This document shows, piece by piece, positions 8,170 to 15,646 of a stretch of DNA of 64,000 bases (its first letter is position 1; each line of letters begins with the position of its first letter). This stretch comes from JAHRAW01 sp965262585 (lineage in GTDB: Bacteria; Pseudomonadota; Gammaproteobacteria; Arenicellales; Poriferihabitantaceae), in contig OZ253546.1 in NCBI GenBank assembly GCA_965262585.1, forward strand, positions 1,736,001 through 1,800,000, written 5' to 3'. The translations under genes were made by a program, and so were the position numbers. The notes beneath the pieces were generated by a model. It did no database searches. It was not told where the DNA came from and saw only the letters and a program-made list of their open reading frames with translations.

Positions 8170-9219
8170 TTATTTATATCTGGCTTCCTCGCCGCTCTCC
8201 ACTTTGGGGCGGGCGATGCCGGCTATGATTTGATCGATACCGATGCTGCCGATTATGTCTCCGGCGTCGTTGACTACGTTTCCGGCGTTGGTGTCGGCGC
8301 GCACTACTTCCTGGAGGGCGTCTTCGAGCACTATGTTGTGGCGGAATTTCGGGCCCGAGACGGATTCAGCCGAGGTCATCACGGATTGGACTTCAATAAC
8401 CCGCGCACGGTTGATGTCTTTGACGAAATCGAAGATGTAGTCGTCCGCCGGATGCAGGATGATTTCTTGAGGGTTGCCCTGTTGAATGACCGCGCCGTCT
8501 CGCAGGATGGCGATGCGGTCGCCTATTCTCAGCGCTTCGTCAAGGTCGTGGGTGATGAAGACGATGGTTTTGTGCAATTCTTCCTGAAGCCCCAGCAATA
8601 CGCCCTGCATGTCGGCACGAATCAGCGGGTCGAGGGCCGAGAAGGCTTCGTCCATGAGGAGGATTTCGGCGTCGGTGGCGAGCGCGCGCGCGAGGCCCAC
8701 GCGCTGCTGCATGCCCCCGGATAGTTGCGGCGGATAATGATCTTCAAAGCCCGCCAGACCGACTCGGTCAATCCACTTGTGGCTTTGCTTCTTTGCCTGA
8801 TCCAGCGGAACCCCCTGGATGACCAGACCATAGGCGACATTTTCAGCGACGGTGCGATGGACATGCAGCCCGAATTTCTGGAACACCATGGACGCTTGAT
8901 GCCGCCTGAACTCAATCAATTCGTCCTTACTCATGGCGAGCACGTCCTGGCCGTCAACGATTATTTTGCCGGAGGTGGGTTCGATCAAGCGGTTGATGTG
9001 GCGAATCAGGGTGGACTTGCCGGAACCGGAAAGCCCCATGATCACCGAGATGCCGCGGGCCGGAACGTCGATATTGATGTCCTTCAAACCCAGCACATGG
9101 CGGTGTTGTTCCAGCATATCCTGTTTCGAGATTCCATCTTTCACCAGCGCCATCGCCGCTTGCGGATTTTTGCCGAAAATCTTATACAGATTTTCGATTT
9201 TGATTTTCATTTCAGTCAT
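8170..9219 (-). CDS. proV: Glycine betaine/proline ABC transporter ATP-binding protein ProV
   Basis: 349 aa from ATG 9219, chosen because GAGGG lies about 9 nt upstream and the start overlaps the end of proW by 8 bp; a longer frame to 9279 exists but lacks support. The N-terminal IENLYKIFGKNP and the segment SKQDMLEQHRHVLGLKDINI are typical of ProV/OpuA. Walker A is GLSGSGKST, the signature is LSGGMQQRVGLARAL, Walker B is ILLMDEAFSALDPL and the H-loop is ITHDLDEALRIGD. The C-terminus has only part of the usual tandem CBS region. Cytoplasmic ATPase that energises uptake of betaine-type osmoprotectants. Confidence 0.95.
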   Translation of the reverse strand: MTEMKIKIENLYKIFGKNPQAAMALVKDGISKQDMLEQHRHVLGLKDINIDVPARGISVIMGLSGSGKSTLIRHINRLIEPTSGKIIVDGQDVLAMSKDELIEFRRHQASMVFQKFGLHVHRTVAENVAYGLVIQGVPLDQAKKQSHKWIDRVGLAGFEDHYPPQLSGGMQQRVGLARALATDAEILLMDEAFSALDPLIRADMQGVLLGLQEELHKTIVFITHDLDEALRIGDRIAILRDGAVIQQGNPQEIILHPADDYIFDFVKDINRARVIEVQSVMTSAESVSGPKFRHNIVLEDALQEVVRADTNAGNVVNDAGDIIGSIGIDQIIAGIARPKVESGEEARYK

Positions 9220-10102
9220 GGTGAATGCCCTCGCGGTGTTTTTGCAGGCGCGCCCCGTATTGCTGGGAGACGCGGTCAAAGATGATCGCCAGCGCGACTA
9301 TCGCAAGGCCGTTCATCAGCCCAAGCGCAAGATATTGATTGGCAATCGAGCGAAGCACCGGCACACCGAGGCCCGCAACGCCAATCATCGACGCAATCAC
9401 TACCATGGAAAGTGCCATCATAATGGTCTGGTTGACGCCGGCGAAAATATTTGGCAACGCCAGCGGGATCTGCACGCCGAACAGCCGCTGCTTGGAATTG
9501 GCGCCGAAAGCGTCGGCGGCTTCCAGCGCTTCTTTTTCCACCAGCCGGATGCCGAGATTGGTCAGGCGCACAATCGGCGGCATCGCGTAGATGCAAACCG
9601 CGATAAGGCCGGGCACCTTGCCGATGCCGAGCAGCATTACCACCGGAATCAAATAGACGAACGCCGGAATCGTCTGCATAACATCGAGCACCGGCGTAAC
9701 CAACGCCTGAGCGCGGTCGGAACGCGCCATGAGGATGCCCATGGGGATGCCCATTGCGATACAAACGCTGGTAGCGACCGAGATAATCGCCAGCGTGGAC
9801 ATGGTGTCTTTCCACATGCCGAAGTAGCCGATGGCCAGAAAGGAAAGCCCGCTGCCGATAACCACCTTAGTGCTGCGCGAACCAAACCACGCCAGCCCCA
9901 TCACCACCAAAATAATGATTGGCCAGGGCGTACCAATCAGCAATTTTTCCAGCCACACCAAAAACTGCAACAGCGGGCCGAAAAAATTTTCCAGTCCTTC
10001 GCCAAATTCACGCGAGAAATCACGGAACCCGGAATCAATACCCTTTTTGAGGTCGCGTAAACTTTGCTTCCCCATGGAGGGGAACTCTGTAAAAAAACTC
10101 AT
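9212..10102 (-). CDS. proW: Glycine betaine/proline ABC transporter permease ProW
   Basis: A 296-aa inner-membrane permease. The N-terminal cytoplasmic segment (residues 1-45) is followed by about six helices. The EAA loop EAADAFGANSKQRLFGVQIP contacts ProV, and TPVLDVMQTIPAFVYLIPVV is the conserved ProW/OpuAB segment. Its end overlaps the proV start (8 bp), giving tight coupling. proX lies upstream, separated by a 117-bp spacer with hairpins. Confidence 0.95.
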   Translation of the reverse strand: MSFFTEFPSMGKQSLRDLKKGIDSGFRDFSREFGEGLENFFGPLLQFLVWLEKLLIGTPWPIIILVVMGLAWFGSRSTKVVIGSGLSFLAIGYFGMWKDTMSTLAIISVATSVCIAMGIPMGILMARSDRAQALVTPVLDVMQTIPAFVYLIPVVMLLGIGKVPGLIAVCIYAMPPIVRLTNLGIRLVEKEALEAADAFGANSKQRLFGVQIPLALPNIFAGVNQTIMMALSMVVIASMIGVAGLGVPVLRSIANQYLALGLMNGLAIVALAIIFDRVSQQYGARLQKHREGIHHD

Positions 10103-10125
10103 AACTATTTCCGTTGAGTGAAATT

Positions 10126-10160
10126 ATAAAAAAATCCGCCAACACGGATGCAGGCGGATT
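10126..10160 (-). terminator. Intrinsic terminator between proX and proW
   Basis: On the minus strand ATCCGCC and GGCGGAT arms (10153-10159 and 10134-10140) close a 12-nt loop and are followed by seven T. A second small hairpin, TGCCCG-loop-CGGGCA at 10190-10207, lies just after the proX stop. Together they probably set the excess of ProX over ProWV. The A-rich and T-rich flanks could let the main hairpin act in both directions. Confidence 0.75.
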
Positions 10161-10219
10161 TTAGTTACAACCATACTAACAACAGCATGTGCCCGACAAT
10201 GCGGGCATCAAAGCAGTTA

Positions 10220-11224
10220 TTACAAACTCGCTTTGATTTTTTTGGCGGCGTCTTTGTTGACCCAGTTCGACCAAATATCTTCGTGCTTGGTCAAAAACTC
10301 AACAGCCGCATCGTCGCCGCTTGCTTGATTGTCATTCATGTAAACCAGCATGCCGTTCATGACGGTGCCCGGGTAACTGCGCTTGCCAAGATAGTCCAGC
10401 ACTTCTTTACCGCCTTCTTTCTTGAAGTTGGCGGTAACCACCGAACGCACTTCGGAAACCGTCCACGAGGATGGTTTCGGGTTGTCGCAGTCTTGTTCTG
10501 CAAGCGCGATACAACCGTCCCAGTTTTCCTTGCCGCCGAATGGCACGCCCCAGTCCAGTTTAACCATCTGGTGCTTGCCAACCAACACGGTCGGCGTCCA
10601 GTAATAACCGAGCCAGTTGTCATCACGGTCAACCGCTTTGCTCATCGAGCCGTCGAGACCGGCGGCGGAACCTGGGTCAACCAGTTTCCAGCCCTTCTTT
10701 TCCATCTCAAAAGCGCGGAACAAATTGGCATTGGCCAACTGACAACCCCAACCCGCCGGGCAGGTTACGAATGCGCCTTTGGAAGAATCTTCCGCATCCG
10801 GGAACAAGTCAGGTCGCTCCAAAACATCGAGAACGGTCTTCAGTTCCGGGTGCTTTTTCGCGGTAGCCGGGGTAATCCACCAGCCTTCGCCGAGGCCGGT
10901 AATCGGCGCCGGGTTGGCGGTGATCAGACGGCCTTCTTCGGTGGCTTTATCAAGCGCGTCGATGAAAGCGTTCGCCCATAATTCGGGAGCGGCGTCCGGT
11001 TGGCCCTTGTCGTTCATCGAAGCGAAAGTCGTTTCGGTGGCACCGGGAACCAGTTCAACGTTGCAACCGTAGCCTTGTTCTAGAATGTTTTTGTCAACAC
11101 TCGCCATAAATTCAGCCGAAGCCCAGTTCATGGAAGCGAGTTTAACATCGCCACATTCCGCCATAGCCACATTGGAACCGAGCAAAAATGCCAAGCCAAT
11201 GGTTATTTTCTTACTTGCGTTCAT
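10220..11224 (-). CDS. proX: Glycine betaine-binding periplasmic protein ProX
   Basis: 334 aa from ATG 11224, preferred because GAGGAA sits 6 nt upstream; the longer frame starts inside that ribosome site. A signal peptide occupies residues 1-23 (ending SNVAMA). The mature protein begins ECGDVKLASMNWASAEFMA and has the segment AELVPGATETT-like pattern, GEGWWITPATAKKHPEL and LGYYWTPTVLVGKHQMVKLD, matching OpuAC-type ligand-binding proteins. The tryptophans in the WW and W-T-P segments are candidates for the aromatic cage around the quaternary amine. Cysteines at several positions may form disulfides. First gene of proXWV. Confidence 0.93.
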   Translation of the reverse strand: MNASKKITIGLAFLLGSNVAMAECGDVKLASMNWASAEFMASVDKNILEQGYGCNVELVPGATETTFASMNDKGQPDAAPELWANAFIDALDKATEEGRLITANPAPITGLGEGWWITPATAKKHPELKTVLDVLERPDLFPDAEDSSKGAFVTCPAGWGCQLANANLFRAFEMEKKGWKLVDPGSAAGLDGSMSKAVDRDDNWLGYYWTPTVLVGKHQMVKLDWGVPFGGKENWDGCIALAEQDCDNPKPSSWTVSEVRSVVTANFKKEGGKEVLDYLGKRSYPGTVMNGMLVYMNDNQASGDDAAVEFLTKHEDIWSNWVNKDAAKKIKASL

Positions 11225-11371
11225 AGTATTCCTCATCAAAAATCGTAGATTGTGTTATGCGTAAAAAAAGAAAAATAAAACGGGGCACTTGAGTTCAGTG
11301 CCTGTCCGAAGTGCCAGTTTACCTGTTTTTGCGTAAAAAACAAAGTCATTTATATGCATCCGCCTCCATTA

Positions 11372-11453
11372 TGTTCATAATCTTCTCATAAATGTTCTAT
11401 TAAGGTCTAAAATCTTCTATTAAACCCCCTAAATCTTCTCATGGTCTTCGAAT
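11372..11453 (-). repeat. Array of a 20-21-nt repeat with core AGAAGATT (copy 1)
   Basis: Read on the minus strand, units begin TATGAGAAGATT or TAATAGAAGATT and are spaced about 20 nt: ATGAGAAGATTTAGGGGGTT, TAATAGAAGATTTTAGACCT, a shortened TAATAGAACATT, then TATGAGAAGATTATGAACAT. The same unit family forms a longer array at 45491-45636. It lies in the 258-bp gap between the cyclophilin gene and proX, within the probable proX upstream region. No other feature is obvious in that gap. Confidence 0.8.
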
Positions 11454-11482
11454 AAGCGGGTAGGACAGGCCCCGGCCTAACC

Positions 11483-12160
11483 TTATTGCCCCACCATCTC
11501 CGCTTTGAGAATCACCACCGGCTCGACCGGCACATCCCCGTATTGGCCGGCGGTTGCGGTTGGCACGGCGCCGATTTTTTCTACTACATCCATACCTTTC
11601 ACCACCTTGCCGAACACCGTGTAGCCCCAGCCCTGGGACGTTTTGGCGGTGTGGTCGAGAAAACCGTTGTCCACGAGGTTGATGAAAAACTGGGAAGTGG
11701 CCGAATTCGGGTCTGAGGTGCGCGCCAGGGCCAGCGTGCCGGCGAGGTTTTTGAGGCCGTTATCCGCTTCGTTTTCAATGGGTGCGCGGGTTTTTCGCGG
11801 CTCCATCTGGCTGCTGAAACCGCCGCCCTGAATCATGAATCCGGGGATCACGCGGTGGAAAATCAGGTTGTCGAAGTAGCCGGATTCGATATACTCGACG
11901 AAGTTTTGGACGCTGACGGGTGCCTCTTTTGGGTAAAGTTCGACTTCGATTTCACCCAGCGTGGTGGACATCCTGAACATGGTTTGATCCTCGGTGGTTT
12001 GACTGTGGAGCGGCGGGGAAAAAATTCCCACCGCGATTGAAAACATCACGACAACGGCAAGACTTGCGCATTTCGCCGCGCATCTCGCCGCATAATTCAT
12101 AGCATATTTCATAGCATATTTCATAGCATATTTCATGGCATATTTCTCCGCAGGTTTCAT
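11483..12160 (-). CDS. ppiA: Cyclophilin-type peptidyl-prolyl cis-trans isomerase, probably exported
   Basis: 225 aa as read from the first ATG. The cyclophilin domain (about residues 60-222) includes STTLGEIEVELYPKEAPVSV, FHRVIPGFMIQGG, SQFFINLVDN and WGYTVFGKVVKGMDVV. An apparent signal sequence with hydrophobic core SLAVVVMFSIAVGIF lies at residues 33-48, so it should act in the periplasm. Ahead of it is an odd repeated segment, KYAM four times, from a 12-nt tandem repeat; every unit contains an in-frame ATG, so the true start is uncertain. The gene overlaps the EVE-domain gene upstream by 4 bp and is the last of the 6S-ygfA-EVE group. Confidence 0.9.
   Translation of the reverse strand: MKPAEKYAMKYAMKYAMKYAMNYAARCAAKCASLAVVVMFSIAVGIFSPPLHSQTTEDQTMFRMSTTLGEIEVELYPKEAPVSVQNFVEYIESGYFDNLIFHRVIPGFMIQGGGFSSQMEPRKTRAPIENEADNGLKNLAGTLALARTSDPNSATSQFFINLVDNGFLDHTAKTSQGWGYTVFGKVVKGMDVVEKIGAVPTATAGQYGDVPVEPVVILKAEMVGQ
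12069..12150 (-). repeat. 12-nt tandem repeat at the 5' end of the cyclophilin gene
   Basis: Five clear 12-nt units between 12091 and 12150 (plus-strand form CATATTTCATAG), with two more diverged units to 12069. As 12 is a multiple of 3, gain or loss of units lengthens or shortens the N-terminus by KYAM steps without breaking the frame. Confidence 0.9.
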
Positions 12161-12615
12161 GTGACAATTAGCCCCATAATGTAATCCCAGTGTTTCCGTT
12201 CAACGGGAAACACCGACAGCCGGTTGCCGCGCTTGAGCAATCGCATATCCTCCAGCACCGGGTCTCGTTTCAATTCTTCCAAAGTCAGCGGGTTGTTCAG
12301 TTTGCTGACAAACCGGACATCCACCAGCATCCAAATCGGATGGTCGGCGTCGCTTTTCGGATCATAGTGCGCGTCATTCGGATCGAAGGCGGTGGGGTCG
12401 GGGTAGGGTTCGCCGGCGACTTCCATGATGCCTACGATGGCCGGTGTTTTGCAACTCGAATGATAAAAAAATGCCCGGTCGCCGACCGCCATTTCATCGC
12501 GCATGAAATTTCGCGCCTGATAATTGCGCACACCGTCCCAGGGTTCCACCTTGACCCGCGCAAGGTCGTCTATGGAAAACTCGTTGGGCTCGCTTTTCAT
12601 CAACCAGTATTTCAT
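12157..12615 (-). CDS. EVE domain protein
   Basis: 152 aa, essentially a single EVE domain. Diagnostic segments are KYWLMKSEPNEFSIDDL, WDGVRNYQARNFMRDEM, GDRAFFYHSSCKTPAIVGI and the C-terminal LLKRGNRLSVFPVERKHW. EVE domains belong to the PUA-like/YTH-like fold and bind modified bases in DNA or RNA; the cellular ligand of this housekeeping-type copy is unknown. Start and stop overlap the neighbouring genes by 4 bp each, indicating a tightly coupled operon with ygfA upstream and the cyclophilin gene downstream. Confidence 0.92.
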   Translation of the reverse strand: MKYWLMKSEPNEFSIDDLARVKVEPWDGVRNYQARNFMRDEMAVGDRAFFYHSSCKTPAIVGIMEVAGEPYPDPTAFDPNDAHYDPKSDADHPIWMLVDVRFVSKLNNPLTLEELKRDPVLEDMRLLKRGNRLSVFPVERKHWDYIMGLIVT

Positions 12616-13250
12616 TTTACCGCATCTCCGTCACCTAAAAAATCGCACCGATAAATACGCTGCTCCGTGACCACCGAGGACAGCGGGATGTCCCACTGTT
12701 CGGCGGCGATGTCCTCAACTCGCTGAATTTCATAAGCCAGCCCCATCAGTTGGGGTGGGTTTGGCGGGTCGGTTTTTTTGAACGCAAAGGTCGTGTCATA
12801 GAAACCGCCGCCCATGCCGATGCGGTTGCCGTGCCGGTCAAATCCGACCAGCGGCAGCAGCACCAGATCGAGGTCACGGGCGTCCACCAGTTGCGCGTCC
12901 GGAACCTCAGGTTCGGCGATTCCAAAGCGGTTGTTGCGAAAACTCGTGCGCGCCGTAATTTCGGCAAAGCGCAATGTTTTCTGTTTGGTTTTCTGTTTGT
13001 CGCCGATGATAACCGGCGTATAGCATCGCTTGTCATGCCCGAGGCACCACTCCAACACCCCGGCGGGATCGATCTCGCCATCGTTGGCCACATAAAGCGC
13101 GATGCGCTCGCTCTGCCGAAACACCGCCAGCGTCTTGAGTTGCTCCACCAAACCCTCGGTGGCGCGCTGCCGATGGACGTGGTCAAGCGCATTGCGCCGC
13201 TTCCGCAAGCGTTTTCGCAGTTCGTATTTTTCGCCATCCTGACTCATCAA
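12612..13250 (-). CDS. ygfA: 5-formyltetrahydrofolate cyclo-ligase
   Basis: 212 aa. It converts 5-formyltetrahydrofolate to 5,10-methenyltetrahydrofolate using ATP, recovering a folate by-product. Recognised by the N-terminal LRKRLRKRRNAL, the central LDLVLLPLVGFDRHGNRIGMGGGFYDTTF (conserved glycine-rich phosphate/folate site) and the C-terminal LMGLAYEIQRV pattern. A 12-nt tandem duplication at 12977-13000 encodes the doubled KQKTKQKT. The gene follows a 6S RNA gene on the same strand, the classic ssrS-ygfA arrangement. Confidence 0.93.
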   Translation of the reverse strand: MMSQDGEKYELRKRLRKRRNALDHVHRQRATEGLVEQLKTLAVFRQSERIALYVANDGEIDPAGVLEWCLGHDKRCYTPVIIGDKQKTKQKTLRFAEITARTSFRNNRFGIAEPEVPDAQLVDARDLDLVLLPLVGFDRHGNRIGMGGGFYDTTFAFKKTDPPNPPQLMGLAYEIQRVEDIAAEQWDIPLSSVVTEQRIYRCDFLGDGDAVK

Positions 13251-13290
13251 AATTCACACAAAAAAATCCACCGCAAACAAAAAAACAGAC

Positions 13291-13476
13291 GTTGCCCGCC
13301 TGTGCCGTGTGTTCACATTACCCTTGAACCAGGAAGACTCAAGTGGGTACCAGGGATCGCTTTGGGATTAGCCACGATAACGCGGCAATACACACCCACG
13401 ACCACCATTAGTTCCCTGAAATGTGGATTAGGTTCTAAGGAATCCAGCAAGCATCACAAACACCGCAGGCAACGCC
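13291..13476 (-). ncRNA. ssrS: 6S RNA
   Basis: About 185 nt on the minus strand, directly upstream of ygfA as in other gammaproteobacteria. The ends pair (TTGCC with GGCAA; GGTGTT with AACAC) to form the closing stem. The 3' half has GGTTCAAGGGTAATGTG, close to the conserved GGTTCAAGGGTTACAG of enterobacterial 6S, and the two sides of the middle could form the long hairpin with a central bubble. A T-run follows the 3' end. 6S RNA binds the housekeeping RNA polymerase holoenzyme and tunes transcription in stationary phase. Ends are estimated to within a few nt. Confidence 0.85.
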
Positions 13477-13483
13477 ACGGCGA

Positions 13484-13489
13484 ATTGTA
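13484..13489 (-). promoter_or_regulatory. Candidate -10 box for 6S RNA
   Basis: TACAAT on the minus strand, about 7 nt upstream of the inferred 6S 5' end near 13476. No good -35 match is visible at the usual spacing, so this is tentative. Confidence 0.4.
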
Positions 13490-13570
13490 TCAGAATGCGC
13501 AACAAGATAGGGGTGTATGCGCCCAACCCCGTAGGGACGCATGTCCGAAGCGGCGTAGCCACTCCTTGGA

Positions 13571-14752
13571 TCAAGCCGACAGCGCCCGCTGAAAGTCCGC
13601 CAGCAAGTCATCGCAGCCTTCCACTCCCAGCGCAACCCGCACCAATCCGTCTCCGATATTCAGGTCGCGGCGTTCCGTGGCACTTAGGCCCACATGGGAG
13701 GTTTTCGCCGGTAGGGTTACCAGCGTTTCTACGCCGCCGAGGCTGACCGCTTCGACGCCGAGTTTCAGGCGTCCTATCATGCGCTGAGCGGCGGCGGCGC
13801 CGTCTTTGTGGTCGAAACTCAACAGCCCGCCGAAGCCGCTGAACAGGGCTTTGGCGCGCGCCGAGGTGGGGTGTTCGGCGAGGCCGGCGTAGTACACCGT
13901 GGCCACCGCCGGATGACCGTGCAGCAGTTGCGCCAGCGCCAGCGCGTTATGGTTTTGCTGCCGCACCCGGAGGGGCAGGGTTTTTATTCCGCGATGGAGC
14001 AAAAAACAGGCGTGGGGGTCGAGAGTCGCGCCGAGGTGGTCGAGTTTTCGCTTGGCTGCCTGCACGGCGTTGGCGCGCCCGGCCACCACGCCGGCGACGA
14101 TGTCCGAATGTCCGTTCAGATATTTGGTGGCGCTGTGCAGAATCAGGTCGAAGCCGATCTCGGCGGGGCGGAAATTGACCGGCGTGGCGAGGGTGTTGTC
14201 AATCAGCGTGGTGAGATTTTCGGCGCGCGCAAACTCCACCACGGCGGGCAGGTCGCCGACTTCCAGCAGGGGGTTGGTCATGCTTTCCACATAGAAGGCC
14301 CGCGTGTTCGGCCTGAGCCGGGAAGCCCAGCCGCCGAGATCGTTCAAATCAACGAAATCCACTTCAATCCCAAAGTTCGGCAGTTCGTGGGTCATGAAGG
14401 TGTGGGTGCCGCCGTATAAACCGCGCTGCGCGAGCAAGTGGTCGCCGCTTTTCAGCACGCTCAGCAGGGCGGTGGAAATGGCGCCCATGCCGCTGGCGGT
14501 GACCAGCGCGCTTTCGGTTCCTTCGAGGGCCGCCAGTTTGTCGTGCAACGCCAGATGATTGGGGGAGTTACTGAGACGCAGATAACGAATGTCGTGGTAA
14601 TCGGACTCGCCACCGGATACATAAGTAGAGGTCTGAAAAATCGGCGGCGTAATCGCCCCGGCCACCCGTGGGCGCGGTTCACCGGCATGCACCGCACGCG
14701 TCTCAAAAGAACCAAACTGCTCGGCCACGCCGCCCTTCTTTGTATGCTTCAT
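13571..14752 (-). CDS. PLP-dependent Cys/Met metabolism enzyme (cystathionine beta-lyase/gamma-synthase family)
   Basis: 393 aa from ATG 14752, which has GAGG about 9 nt upstream; ATG 14791, overlapping the previous gene, is an alternative. It begins the catalytic fold with FETRAVHAGEPRPRVAGAITPPI and PIFQTSTYV. The PLP lysine lies in HSATKYLNGHSDIVAG (about residue 200), and LLHRGIKTLPLRVRQQNHNA and VETLVTLPAKTSH are family signatures. It acts in transsulfuration; whether it is a beta-lyase, gamma-synthase or gamma-lyase cannot be decided from motifs. It follows a ThiF/MoeB-like gene, consistent with a sulfur-handling pair. Confidence 0.9.
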   Translation of the reverse strand: MKHTKKGGVAEQFGSFETRAVHAGEPRPRVAGAITPPIFQTSTYVSGGESDYHDIRYLRLSNSPNHLALHDKLAALEGTESALVTASGMGAISTALLSVLKSGDHLLAQRGLYGGTHTFMTHELPNFGIEVDFVDLNDLGGWASRLRPNTRAFYVESMTNPLLEVGDLPAVVEFARAENLTTLIDNTLATPVNFRPAEIGFDLILHSATKYLNGHSDIVAGVVAGRANAVQAAKRKLDHLGATLDPHACFLLHRGIKTLPLRVRQQNHNALALAQLLHGHPAVATVYYAGLAEHPTSARAKALFSGFGGLLSFDHKDGAAAAQRMIGRLKLGVEAVSLGGVETLVTLPAKTSHVGLSATERRDLNIGDGLVRVALGVEGCDDLLADFQRALSA

Positions 14753-14783
14753 TTTCGCCCGCCTCATTTCTATACGCTCATTT

Positions 14784-15533
14784 CTATGCATCGGCCCGGC
14801 AGGCCGGGCAGTTCGGATTTTTCGGCAACTGCATGCGCTGCCATTCCATGGCGCGGGCGTCGAACAGCCATACCACGCCGTGAAGTTGGCCGTGACCGAG
14901 CAGCAGGTTGACCGCTTCCATGGCTTGCATGGTGCCAATCACGCCCACCAGCGGAGCAATAACTCCTTCCATTTCGCAGGTGGCGCTTTCGACGCTGCGG
15001 TCGGGGTAGAGGCATTGATAGCAGGGGCTGTGTGCGACTCGCGGGTCGAAGGAAGTAACCTGACCTTCCCAGCGCACCGCGGCGGCGGAGACCAGCGGCG
15101 TGCCGGTCTCCAGGGAAACCTGATTCATCTCGAAACGGCTGGAGAAATTGTCGGTGCAGTCCACCAGCAGGTCGACGCCGGCGGCGTGCTCGAGAAAATC
15201 GTCGTAGTCCAGGGAGTAATCGAGGGTAACGACCTCCGCCGCCGGGTTGAGGGCGCGCAGGGTGCGTGCCGCGGAGGCGGCCTTGAGTTCGCCGATGTCG
15301 CCGTGGCCGTGGATAATCTGCCGCTGCAGGTTGGATTCGTCCACACGGTCAAAATCCGCCAGCACCAAACGGCCAACCCCGGCGGCGGTCAAATACATCG
15401 CCACCGGCGAACCGAGCCCGCCCATGCCAATAATCAGCACACCAGATTCGAGCAGTTTCCGCTGCCCGACCTCACCCACCAGCGGCAGGCGAATCTGCCG
15501 ACTGTATCGCTCACTGAAATTAATTTCTGTCAT
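14784..15533 (-). CDS. moeB: ThiF/MoeB/HesA-family adenylyltransferase (E1-like)
   Basis: 249 aa from ATG 15533. It adenylates the C-terminal glycine of a ubiquitin-like sulfur carrier (MoaD or ThiS type). Motifs: RYSRQIRLPLVGEVGQRKL at the N-terminus, nucleotide loop VLIIGMGGLGSPVAMYL, DFDRVDESNLQRQI with the catalytic arginines, CTDNFSSRFEMN, and two zinc-binding pairs, CYQC and CPAC. There is no rhodanese domain, so this is the short MoeB/ThiF form. No sulfur-carrier gene is nearby, so MoeB versus ThiF is a guess. It is followed by the transsulfuration enzyme gene. Confidence 0.88.
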   Translation of the reverse strand: MTEINFSERYSRQIRLPLVGEVGQRKLLESGVLIIGMGGLGSPVAMYLTAAGVGRLVLADFDRVDESNLQRQIIHGHGDIGELKAASAARTLRALNPAAEVVTLDYSLDYDDFLEHAAGVDLLVDCTDNFSSRFEMNQVSLETGTPLVSAAAVRWEGQVTSFDPRVAHSPCYQCLYPDRSVESATCEMEGVIAPLVGVIGTMQAMEAVNLLLGHGQLHGVVWLFDARAMEWQRMQLPKNPNCPACRADA

Positions 15534-15646
15534 AATGCTCGCATTATGCCGCATTATTCTTATGCTCCGTAACCCGATCAATCACCACTAGACCAACCGG
15601 CGCTCCCGTTGTTAGACTTGGGCTCTTACCGGCTCGCAAAACGACT

